Shown here one piece after another: positions 30,201 to 37,692 of a DNA stretch of 58,387 nucleotides. Each line of letters starts with the position of its first letter. The stretch's first letter is position 1. The position numbers were made by a program, and so were the translations under genes. Source of the stretch: Stramenopiles sp. TOSAG23-6 (taxonomy: Eukaryota > Sar); NCBI GenBank assembly GCA_900128565.1, contig LT635918.1, forward strand, positions 1-58,387. The letters are read 5' to 3'. Below the pieces are notes generated by a model that saw nothing but the letters and a program-made list of their open reading frames with translations, did not search any database and was not told where the DNA came from.

Positions 30201-32883
30201 GTTGACGTTTAGAACGTCGTTTTAAAGGCAACCTTTTATTTTTGGTTGGTTTTGTTCTTTTACATTTTGATTTGTATTTTAGGGCAAGATTTTTGAGGTT
30301 CTTGCGTATTAACTTTGTCCGATATTTATTATATAGGTTTGTTAAGTATTTACGAAATGGTTTTCTTGCATCTCGTTTGATTATTGGGTAGTTATCCAAT
30401 AATTTGCTTAGTTCGAATCTAGGAATACTTGGGTAGAGTCGCATGTATAAGCTAAGTCTTTTATGGGCATAATATAATCTCTGGGATTCGAGATATATTG
30501 ACTTTGGTTTTGGTATTTCATTTGATTTTGCACGGTTCTTGGTTAATATGGACGCATAATCATTCGTTAATGATAAGTCGTTTCCTGGTTGGTGTATCAA
30601 TTTTGATTTCTTCAACTTTGCTAGTAATTTCTTAGCAATGTACATTCGAGCCATTTTCTGTATTAGAATGATAGCGAGTACTGTTATTTTATTAATCCGT
30701 ACTTCTTGGAAATGTTCATACTTCCCATTAGTTATTTTTAATTCAAGTAGATTATGAATTGGTTTAGTTAAGTTTTTGATTTTCTGGCTAATAACGGCTT
30801 TGTTATTTTCTGGATCTTTTTGTTCAAGATCTTCAATTCGTTTAACTTCTTTTTCGTATTGTACTGTGGACTTTGACGGTAGTTTATGAAATACTTTGGA
30901 TTTAGTATGATATTTATCATAGTATGGTTTTATAATTTTATCTTTTACCTTGATATCATTATGATAAATCGCTGCATGTGGGGATGGATCTCCGCATGGC
31001 TCGCCGTCGACTAATGACTGTAATCTATTATTTGTAGATTTATTTGTCTTTGGATGTATGTCCGTGTTCGCTTTTCCGAGTAATTTATTAAATGTTTCGT
31101 CGGACATTGTTTTAATTGCGAACGATGTTGGTTTAAATTTTTGTACAATATATTTGGCGGAGTGGCTGTTAGATACATTTTGAATGCATCGATGTCCTTC
31201 TCCTGTGCTATCATTTTTAGTTATAAATGGTAGATTTTTATATAAAGAGTGTTCATCTTTATATCCTATATTCCAATGTATTTGGGGTGCGTTGACGGTA
31301 ATTACTCGTCCACCTGATTCCCCTTCGGGGTGATATACGTAGAATCCAGAACCATGTTCGTTCGGATAAAGTATTATCACCTCTTCGCTCGGGGGTTTGG
31401 CACTTTCGCGTCCTCTCTTTGGCAGTATTACTGCGGATGCGTGTGTTCCGAATGGAACTAATAAACGTAGTAGAAAATTTGTATTGGGATGTTGGTCATG
31501 TTTGCGATAAAATGGAGTCTGTCCATCTTCTCCTGTATCAATATAATTGTGTAAGAAACATGCTTTTATACATGCATCTGGGAAGAAGTTTGTTGGCAGA
31601 TCTTTTGCAATACACATAACTCTAGCTTTTACTGCGAGTTTTCCAATGCGTCTTTCTGGTAGACCATTGATGTATGATGCATGTCCTGAGTTCATGACTG
31701 GTAATGTACCTTGTTCTAATGCGTCTTTGACTCCTTCCTTAGTGTGTTGAATTTTAATTTTATCGGTTTTGAATTTGTATGGCGGTATTGATTTGCCTAT
31801 ACGATGTAAATTCACTAATTTTGTATAGTCAATTACTTGTTTTCTTGCGTCTTTGACTCCAGTTAAGTCTTTCATAGGATAGACTATTGTCCAATCCGTA
31901 AGAGCTTCGACTGACACTTGAATGTGTCGTTCGCCACATAACCCTGGGGTTGTTAGCGGTCCTTTGGTGTCAGACGCCCATATTCGTCCGAATGGCTTTT
32001 TATTTTCCTGTATAAATGGTGCGGAGAGATTCAGTTTTATGTTATTTTCTGAATATTTTTCGATGAGACGGTTGACATCTACATTACTGTGATTTCGGAT
32101 TTTTCCTTTTGCTTTAGAGCAGCTGTCGCAATTTAGTGCGTCTGCAAGTTCTGATGGAAATAATCCGGGGTTTAACCCAAGGTGTTTAAATTCACCTTTG
32201 TTTATTTTGTTTATTATTATCTTCCCTGGCAGATGTCCAAGCATTTCGTGGACAAATTGAAATAGTTCAATTGATGGTAATGATAATATACGTTTGTTTG
32301 ACAATGTGTGCCCCTGGGCGAAGTTTGCAGATACAGATGAAATTTTGTATCCATATGCATTGGTTGTTCCTTTGAAATAGAGGTTGTTTTCGGGCGCAAA
32401 CAAGTATGTTTGTTTCCCTTGTGGCATATAGCCAATCTTGTTGCATTTTGTGTTGACAAGGATGTCGTCACATGTTCCGTTGAACATGATTACTTTTTCG
32501 TGATCGAAGCAAATGCAACGATCATTGTTAGGTACGCCATTTTCGTTTCGATTCTTTGCGAGTTCACCTACAGATAGTAGTGTGGTGGAGCCCATTTTTG
32601 GTAGTAAGTTGGCGTTTGGGATTAATGAAATTGTTCCATTATTCGATTTTACTTTTAAGGCACCTACTTTGATGACCTTATCTATATTACCATATGCGGA
32701 AGATACTTGATTTGTTCCTCCAGTTAATTTGTATATCGAGTCGATTGATTTGGGCGATCTTAATCCTTGTACACACTTACTGGATGCATTACCAAATAAG
32801 TGTGTGTCTGCTCCGGAATCTATAAATATTTTTAGGCGCTCACAGGGATTCCAGGAACCTGTGTAGTACGCCGTTGTTGATAG
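27268..32883 (-). CDS. pol: copia-type Pol: protease, integrase, reverse transcriptase, RNase H
   Basis: Open for 1871 codons from the codon after the gag UGA (32883) to the stop at 27268; no ATG is needed because it shares the gag frame. Protease signature IDSGADTHLFG lies about 22 codons in. Integrase zinc region: HEMLGH ... CDSCSKAKG. Integrase core: acidic residues in WASDTKGP and at NGLPERRIG, consistent with DDE. A basic spacer of several hundred residues separates integrase from reverse transcriptase and includes an IQ-like IQKMARMYIAKKLL. Reverse transcriptase has the YVDDIY active site (IASIYVDDIYTIY). RNase H has EIYADANFAD and, further on, YESELYALTEAA, IYEDNAAA and SRHIDTRVAFLREC, all typical of copia Pol. 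All catalytic signatures I looked for are present, so it may be active. Pol is longer than most copia Pols mainly because of the spacer. Confidence 0.9.
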   Translation of the reverse strand, partial: LSTTAYYTGSWNPCERLKIFIDSGADTHLFGNASSKCVQGLRSPKSIDSIYKLTGGTNQVSSAYGNIDKVIKVGALKVKSNNGTISLIPNANLLPKMGSTTLLSVGELAKNRNENGVPNNDRCICFDHEKVIMFNGTCDDILVNTKCNKIGYMPQGKQTYLFAPENNLYFKGTTNAYGYKISSVSANFAQGHTLSNKRILSLPSIELFQFVHEMLGHLPGKIIINKINKGEFKHLGLNPGLFPSELADALNCDSCSKAKGKIRNHSNVDVNRLIEKYSENNIKLNLSAPFIQENKKPFGRIWASDTKGPLTTPGLCGERHIQVSVEALTDWTIVYPMKDLTGVKDARKQVIDYTKLVNLHRIGKSIPPYKFKTDKIKIQHTKEGVKDALEQGTLPVMNSGHASYINGLPERRIGKLAVKARVMCIAKDLPTNFFPDACIKACFLHNYIDTGEDGQTPFYRKHDQHPNTNFLLRLLVPFGTHASAVILPKRGRESAKPPSEEVIILYPNEHGSGFYVYHPEGESGGRVITVNAPQIHWNIGYKDEHSLYKNLPFITKNDSTGEGHRCIQNVSNSHSAKYIVQKFKPTSFAIKTMSDETFNKLLGKANTDIHPKTNKSTNNRLQSLVDGEPCGDPSPHAAIYHNDIKVKDKIIKPYYDKYHTKSKVFHKLPSKSTVQYEKEVKRIEDLEQKDPENNKAVISQKIKNLTKPIHNLLELKITNGKYEHFQEVRINKITVLAIILIQKMARMYIAKKLLAKLKKSKLIHQPGNDLSLTNDYASILTKNRAKSNEIPKPKSIYLESQRLYYAHKRLSLYMRLYPSIPRFELSKLLDNYPIIKRDARKPFRKYLTNLYNKYRTKLIRKNLKNLALKYKSKCKRTKPTKNKRLPLKRRSKRQRKIPQRLISSCLAKATKNSKSPKINKSVSFSFTSSVIHYNINDETESMPKFVTEIQTNRFGKHSKKCNNDIESAQLHMKQRTLPWTKNISQWINRLHRCASKKRFAELRDEYNYRLQSQPIDFQVKEKKIDEIQHRYKIQAVTRRITGNINNVKYTETYWSNNLPIYGLTYTGRGFQRGRDNYIFSRQESYIENFQSPFMEKLHHHDIKDQSSKEKSTYSTIVAECNNAYALHTATSNTASLDYVNVYSAVTDYLNESKIVENSIDIVPQYTAQNDSYSYNVNDIIHTLYAATNNILHPDMIEEEITLSELNAYLTHSHHQRDNISNRSYINKPTAKGMSETYLTNSFATSTNDTIGYGGVKYSDTIRAKSQDLSHLNLRNWITPNNSREFNKLPKRDQEIWQLCITDELMNMIYNGVGEIEYDYKGPKIGTRIVLKTKLDHLGKIERLKARLVVLGYNQIQGRDYDETYSAVARMQNIRTLLAYAVTHDMDQVLQDVSGAYLKANIDKELHLSFPKEVGKSLVAKMVESNPELAKIFEQTPYTHNKWSWRLLRGLYGTKQAGYLWRRMLITWYTEQGWTAISTDSSILSKSVKYTNDKGIETECKMIASIYVDDIYTIYTRGCKEIIKAHTDMFTEKFDSTTLWGKDANLYVGLSITENEDKSIKLSIPAFIDKVVDGLEEILGYKLEPNEKKHATPLPPNMNLLLKAEELRTSTNEETIVDKLIPNLSMYQIVGELNYAAGSCRPDIQAAFTYLSQFVTKPTRVSQNLAIHCVTYLKRTRDLGLIYGRKSSETRIMSNGVQQKLIGHNEIEIYADANFADPILKRKSLMGNAVFMWGCLVSWSTKRTSIVCLSPYESELYALTEAARDSLWAKAQYLDLKGYRFGDPSISNKEYTRTTAIPIYEDNAAAQLNAKYVRNHRASRHIDTRVAFLRECCHDELVEIIRVPSNDNIADFFTKSLPRLKFEKFSNMFMSI

Positions 32884-32886
32884 TCA
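32881..32886 (-). promoter_or_regulatory. probable stop-codon readthrough site between gag and pol
   Basis: The gag frame ends GAT GAT TGA CTA TCA and continues open in the same frame through the protease and the rest of pol. UGA followed by CUA is a well-known leaky context in plant and animal RNA viruses. No frameshift or separate ATG start is needed. Whether readthrough occurs here is inferred. Confidence 0.75.
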
Positions 32887-35706
32887 ATCATCGATCTTCT
32901 CATCATTGTGATGAGTTGATGATGATTGGCCGAGTGGCGGGTCGTTGTTGCTGTCTCGGGTGACTTTTTCTTCAGTTTTGCTAGTAACTGAATGGGCGCT
33001 TGTAGGGATATTTCCCATAAATTTCATTTTATGGGCACGATCGCCTTTCATTGGGCATTTGCCTTGCTTGTTTGCTGAGCAAGGTAAGCCGTGTTTTTCG
33101 AATATACATTGTGCATTTTTGTCGTTTTTGACTCTGATTCCTTCGTCGTTCAAGTTATTCCATATACATGCTTCGTCTTTATGACCTTTTGCACAGATGC
33201 TACACTTTAGGGAATTATTTCTTTTTAATCCTTTGAACGGGCATTTTTCATTTTGTTTATGCACTTCGTTACATGTAAAGCACCGTCCGTTTTTGGGAAT
33301 TCCAAATTCTTCTGCGACTTTGATCATGCCACAACTGTTACAATCTTGTGGGTTGTTGCCATGTTTACATTTACCAGATTCGGTTAGATTTACATTTATC
33401 GGTTCTTCCGGCATTAATTCAAATCGTTTTTGGATTTTTGCATTTAAATTGGATACGTTAACTGATGAATAACATTCGATGTTTTCGAGGGCCCATGTAA
33501 TGTGTTGTATAAATGTGTTAAATGTCATGTATTCAGTTGGTACTTTGACTTGTTGAGCCATTTCAGTTGTGAACGATCCTTGTTTGAATACCTGTACGAC
33601 GGGTTTATATTTGTCATTTATTGAATTTAGATACATTTCGATAAATTCACCATCATGGTGTTTTTGAGGTAGTCGTATAGACGATATTGGGCGGATAAAG
33701 CGATTAACCATTTCAGCTGCTGTAGCTAACTTATTTTCCATATACTTTTTATTCGGTAAATTTTGCAATGGTTTAATTGATACTTCGGACAATAATCTCC
33801 ATATGTTGACAATGAATATATCCATGTCAGTTAATTCATCTATGGATTTTATTGGCATACTTGTTGTAAAATTTTCTACTTTCAATCTTTTTCCTTTGTT
33901 GGATAAAAATTTATAACATGGAGGCGATTTTATAGATCGAGCATGATGAGTTACAACGTTTTTATGTTGAAACGTTGTTGTTTTTCCTTTTGGGATATTG
34001 ACAAATGCTGTTGACGTTCTCCTGGCGGCTGTATTGATGTCATTTTTGCCTCCTTTCGATTCCTGTATTAACTCGTTAAGTTCTTCCAAAACTGTACCTC
34101 TTATTACTATTGATTTATCGAGGTCCGTTTCATTTGTTTCATTTGTTTCGATTTCCCCTGATTGGGCCTTTTGGACGAATTTAACGACATATTGGAGGAT
34201 TTCTTCAATTTCTTGACTGTCATCTGGTTTGTTGATTGAATTTGAGATTACTTTAAATCGTTTAGAAAATTCTTTTATGTCCTGCATTGGTTGTAATGTT
34301 TCGAGATTATCCTTCTTTAGGAGGAATGATTCTGTCCAATCTTGGGATGACATATGTTTAGGTTGACGTTCAGTTAATGACTTTAAACAATTACTGTATG
34401 TGGTTGCTGTTCCACACCCAACGACTTCTAGGATCTTTTTGTAGATTCCAGACACCGATGTGGCGTATTCTTTCATTTTTGAATGCTCGTTGTTTCCGGT
34501 CACTTGATTAAATAAACTTGTTTCCGTTGTGGTCCTCATGAATTTAATTATTTTCGACTTTAGGATCGCTTCGGCTGCTTTTTGTTTATTGATATTTTCG
34601 ATTGTGATTTTGTCACGATCGATCTGCTTGTCAGCGATTTTGATTTCGTCGTCTAATTTGGTTATTTCTTCATATGATTTCAGTGTTAATACAAGTTTTG
34701 CTAGCTTCGGTTGTGCTTTTAGTCGTTCACCGTCGAGGTGCTTTATTTTTCTTTTTATAGTGACAGTGTTTATTTTCTTATTGTCTTCCTTCAGTTCTTG
34801 GATGTCATCTCTTAGGTCTTGTCTTTTCATGAGTATATTTTCTATATCATGAACTAGTTCTATGTTTATGGAACTATTTTCGACCTCTATTGGGCTAAGT
34901 GGCCTTCCTTCAGGTATTGGTACAATTGTGGCTGCAACATTTTCCCTTTGATTTTCATCAGGAAATTCGTCTGCTGTTGGTGCAGGTAATGGTGGATATG
35001 CTCTAGCTGGGCGATTTTGTTCAGCTGCGGCTTCGGCTGCAGCTTCGTTATTTGGTTCAGCTGCAGCTTCATTATTTGTTTGGGCTGCGGCTTCGACAGT
35101 TTCAAATTCCGCATCGATGTCATCCGTTGTGCTTTCTTTTGTTTCAGAATTAACTAGATTATCGTTAGCTTGTTCAAGGTCTCTGATTTGGATTTCTTTT
35201 CTTCGAATTTCGATTTTATTGTCTTGCTTGGCGTTAAGCTTATGTTCAAGCTCATGGATTTTGCTTTCCAACTTTTGGATGAATAATTGCTTTGCTTTGC
35301 AATCCGCTTCTGTCATTGTTTGGCTTTGAGCATTTTCTGCTTTTAGCTTTTCTTCGATCTTTTTCTTTTTGTTTATATTTATGTTTTGTTGATCGATTAG
35401 TTTCCTTTGTAGGTTGGTGACTTTGGCGGCATCTTTTTCTGTTATCCAATGGTCTTCATTTTGGAGTATTGACTCTTGATCTATAGTTTGGTAATCCGTG
35501 TTTGTTTCTTTCACAGCATTCTTAACAAAATGTCGAACTTGAGATGACCAGATGGAAGTATATCCTTGATTGTTTCGCGACAATTTCGGTTTTTGTGGAG
35601 AGTTTTTCTGTTTCCCTCCTGTTCCTCTGCCTTTACTTTGAGCAGAGTTAGCGTGAGCTTTTGATGCTCTCTTCTTTGAGCGACGTTTCCTGGGTCGCCT
35701 CTTCAT
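32884..35706 (-). CDS. gag: copia-type Gag polyprotein
   Basis: 940 aa from the ATG at 35704-35706 (MKRRPRKRRSKKRASKAH); an open frame nine codons longer starts with TTG. The N-terminus is very basic. Residues about 90-420 are coiled coil with charged repeats and an Ala/Glu/Asn patch (EAAAEPNNEAAAEAAAE). A central helical region that should form the capsid follows. The C-terminal 150 residues hold Cys/His clusters: CKHGNNPQDCNSCG, CFTCNEVHKQNEKC and CSICAKGHKDEAC. The last is CX2CX3HX4C, one residue short of the classical CX2CX4HX4C retroviral knuckle. Gag is unusually long for a copia element. It ends at a UGA and continues in frame as pol. Confidence 0.8.
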   Translation of the reverse strand: MKRRPRKRRSKKRASKAHANSAQSKGRGTGGKQKNSPQKPKLSRNNQGYTSIWSSQVRHFVKNAVKETNTDYQTIDQESILQNEDHWITEKDAAKVTNLQRKLIDQQNININKKKKIEEKLKAENAQSQTMTEADCKAKQLFIQKLESKIHELEHKLNAKQDNKIEIRRKEIQIRDLEQANDNLVNSETKESTTDDIDAEFETVEAAAQTNNEAAAEPNNEAAAEAAAEQNRPARAYPPLPAPTADEFPDENQRENVAATIVPIPEGRPLSPIEVENSSINIELVHDIENILMKRQDLRDDIQELKEDNKKINTVTIKRKIKHLDGERLKAQPKLAKLVLTLKSYEEITKLDDEIKIADKQIDRDKITIENINKQKAAEAILKSKIIKFMRTTTETSLFNQVTGNNEHSKMKEYATSVSGIYKKILEVVGCGTATTYSNCLKSLTERQPKHMSSQDWTESFLLKKDNLETLQPMQDIKEFSKRFKVISNSINKPDDSQEIEEILQYVVKFVQKAQSGEIETNETNETDLDKSIVIRGTVLEELNELIQESKGGKNDINTAARRTSTAFVNIPKGKTTTFQHKNVVTHHARSIKSPPCYKFLSNKGKRLKVENFTTSMPIKSIDELTDMDIFIVNIWRLLSEVSIKPLQNLPNKKYMENKLATAAEMVNRFIRPISSIRLPQKHHDGEFIEMYLNSINDKYKPVVQVFKQGSFTTEMAQQVKVPTEYMTFNTFIQHITWALENIECYSSVNVSNLNAKIQKRFELMPEEPINVNLTESGKCKHGNNPQDCNSCGMIKVAEEFGIPKNGRCFTCNEVHKQNEKCPFKGLKRNNSLKCSICAKGHKDEACIWNNLNDEGIRVKNDKNAQCIFEKHGLPCSANKQGKCPMKGDRAHKMKFMGNIPTSAHSVTSKTEEKVTRDSNNDPPLGQSSSTHHNDEKIDD

Positions 35707-35744
35707 TGTGCTCGCTTGGGTAGTCTCTAGCAAGTCTTATAATC

Positions 35745-36073
35745 TGTTATAGCGAATATCTCTGGATTAGATATCGCTGGGATTTCGTGTATCGATAGTC
35801 TCGTATTCGAGTCTCGATATAATACAAATAGATATTGTATTAGATTGATAAATATATTGGCTTGATAGATATCAATATAGAATAAAGGTACTTAGTTTAT
35901 TCTATTATAATGTGTTGGAATATACTGGCTTGTTACTTGGTTTCGTATGTATATACCATAGACGAGAGACAAAAGTCCTCGAGTAGTCGAGTTGAAGTGT
36001 AACGGCATTAGCTCAAACGTTCTTAAGCTGGACAGACCTGTTCTTACGACCTGATCGCACACATTCTATAACA
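35745..36073 (-). repeat. 5' LTR of the copia element
   Basis: 329 bp, TGTTATAG to CTATAACA, identical to the left copy. The gag ATG lies 39 bp inside the element from this LTR, so the leader is very short. In element sense the bases after it read GATTATAAGACTTGCTAGAG; this is where a tRNA primer should anneal, but I cannot match it to a specific tRNA. Confidence 0.95.
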
Positions 36074-36078
36074 ATGAT
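36074..36078. repeat. target-site duplication, right
   Basis: ATGAT directly after the right LTR, identical to 26441-26445. Confidence 0.95.
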
Positions 36079-36282
36079 TGACCAATGTCGATGTGTGGCT
36101 ATTTTTTTGCGGTCAAAAAAAATTGAATTTCGGAATTTAAATTTTTTAAAATTGAAAAAAACTGTTAAAGATTGATTTTAAAGGATTTTTTAAAGACGTT
36201 TTTTTAAATCTAGATTTTAATAAATAATATTATAGGTGAAAACAACGGTATCTACAAAAAAAAATCACTTATTTTGGTGTAA

Positions 36283-37336
36283 TTATTTTCCAGAAGGTAC
36301 AGCTCTAATCTTATCAATTGGACAAGTGCCATTTGATAATAACCACGGATCAATGCACGCAGCGTGAAATTGATGAAAACATGTGTTGTGAAAAAATATT
36401 TTAGAAAAAAATCGTTAGGTACGTAATTTCGTATGAAAACAAAAATGAAATGCATCATGAAAATATACATGGAAGCCTCCGGACTTCTTCGCCAGGAAAC
36501 ATCTCTCCAAGACAAATAGCGCATTCGTCATTTTTGTCATTTTTGTCTTTTATTTTAGGTGTATCGACAGTTAGATCACACACTTTGCCACAACTACCAT
36601 CCTTGTTTCGTTTTCTACTTTTGGGCAGCATTGCTAATTCGCTCTTAGTTAAACGATTTTTATTCACTATGTTGTCATCAAGTCTACTTAAACGAAAAAA
36701 ATCTTCCTCTGATAATTCTCGACTCATTAATGATAATTGTGAGACTATATGTGATCGCAGTCCATTAAGGAAATTTTGATGAGTTCGGTTAGGTCTGCTT
36801 ACATGCGGATGAGGTCGAGTGTTATTTCTACTCGAATTATCGATATAGTCTTCCAAGTCTTCATCAGATTCGTCAGAATTAAAAAACACACCTAAACCTG
36901 CTGATCTTGAGCGTGACTCAAGTCTAATCCTTTGGAGGCGACTCAAACTTCTACCAGCATTGGCCTGAAGGATTCTATTTCTTTGCTCTTGTCTGGATCT
37001 TTCATGCTCTTGCCTTTGTAGTGAACGTGCCATGGCAGCATCAGCATCAAGTTGTTCTTCCAAGGCATTTCTATTACTATTTCTATTCTGCACAGAAGAA
37101 CGCCGATTCAATCTTGGACTACGACGAAGTGGGCTTGAAGATGGCGGAAGCAAGATCACATCTGGTGAGGAATTCGTGCGACGTCGCTTTTTTGGTCTAC
37201 GGACTGCAACATGTTGTTGGTTTGACGATGAAGACGTCGACACAGAGTTACTCGTAGAACGCGTACGCCGTCGACGTCGATTAGATTCTTTGGGAGAATC
37301 ACCACTCAAATCTATCACACTGTCAGCATTACTCAT
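36283..37336 (-). CDS. RING-H2 E3 ubiquitin ligase with SUMO-interaction-like motifs, two exons
   Basis: Exon 1 runs 37336 to 36467 (290 codons from ATG at 37334-37336) and exon 2 from 36378 to the TAA at 36283-36285 (31 aa). Joined, the C-terminus is a complete RING-H2: CAICLGEMFPGEEVRRLPC, then FHQFHAACIDPW, then CPID, giving C-x2-C-x14-C-x1-H-x2-H-x2-C-x10-C-x2-C. The split falls right after the third cysteine. The N-terminal 240 residues are disordered, Arg/Ser-rich, with three hydrophobic-acidic stretches of the SUMO-binding type: VIDLSGDSP at the start, DVILLPPSSSP, and CDLTVDTP before the RING. This arrangement recalls SUMO-targeted ubiquitin ligases (RNF4/RNF111 type); that role is inferred. 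Divergent from the DNMT5-type gene with 356 bp between the starts. Confidence 0.85.
36379..36466 (-). repeat. introner-like intron, copy b, with 5-bp direct repeat CATGT
   Basis: 88 bp. In gene sense exon 1 ends CTTCCATGT, the insert runs ATATTTTCATGATGC ... CATACGAAATTACGTACC, TAACGATTTTTTT ... ATATTTTTTCACAACA, and the second CATGT precedes TTTCATCAATTTCAC. Keeping one CATGT restores the RING ligands exactly. No AG occurs on the sense strand from 36471 down to 36312, so the acceptor cannot be AG. Confidence 0.85.
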
Positions 37337-37692
37337 TGCCCAAAATGTATTATTGCTCTCTCTATATTTCTTTGCATTATATTTTCGCAATCACTCAAAT
37401 CAAATTGAATAAATTATTTATAATAGAGGGAAGACAGGTAATCTATCTAAATCAAGGCAGTTTACTTATTTTCAGATTCCAATTAATTTTTGCGATTTTA
37501 TTCAAAATGATGGATTTATAAATTTTGAGCCGTTTGCGTTTGGGTTTGCCGCGAAATTTGAGAGTCAATTTTTGATGGACATCACCCGACGTTTGACAAC
37601 TTTTATTGGTGCCTACGAGAAGAAGTTCAGGGATTTCAGGCTTTTCAGCTCTCTTCTTCCCTCGTCCCGAGGATATCACAAAAGCTGGAGCT
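37337..37692. other. divergent promoter region
   Basis: 356 bp between the RING and DNMT5-type start codons. The DNMT5 frame is open upstream to 37606 but only from a TTG; a short out-of-frame ATG at 37574 exists. Nothing else recognised. Confidence 0.5.

Larger units (their letters stand above)
26446..36073 (-). mobile_element. complete Ty1/copia-type LTR retrotransposon
   Basis: 9628-bp element on the minus strand, bounded by two 329-bp LTRs that show no difference on base-by-base reading and flanked by the 5-bp duplication ATGAT. Order in element sense: 5' LTR (35745-36073), gag, in-frame UGA, pol with protease, integrase, reverse transcriptase and RNase H, a 490-bp 3' region, a purine tract, 3' LTR (26446-26774). 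Integrase before reverse transcriptase makes it copia-type. No frameshift or premature stop is seen other than the gag stop, so it may be functional. Identical LTRs mean a very recent insertion. It lies between the RING gene (200 bp downstream of its stop) and the dynein light intermediate chain gene, in the same direction as both. Confidence 0.95.

Noticed and set aside
36252-36524. A separate 90-aa minus-strand frame overlapping the end of the RING gene
   Set aside because: It reads through the intron in another phase; the RING ligands in the correct phase explain the region.
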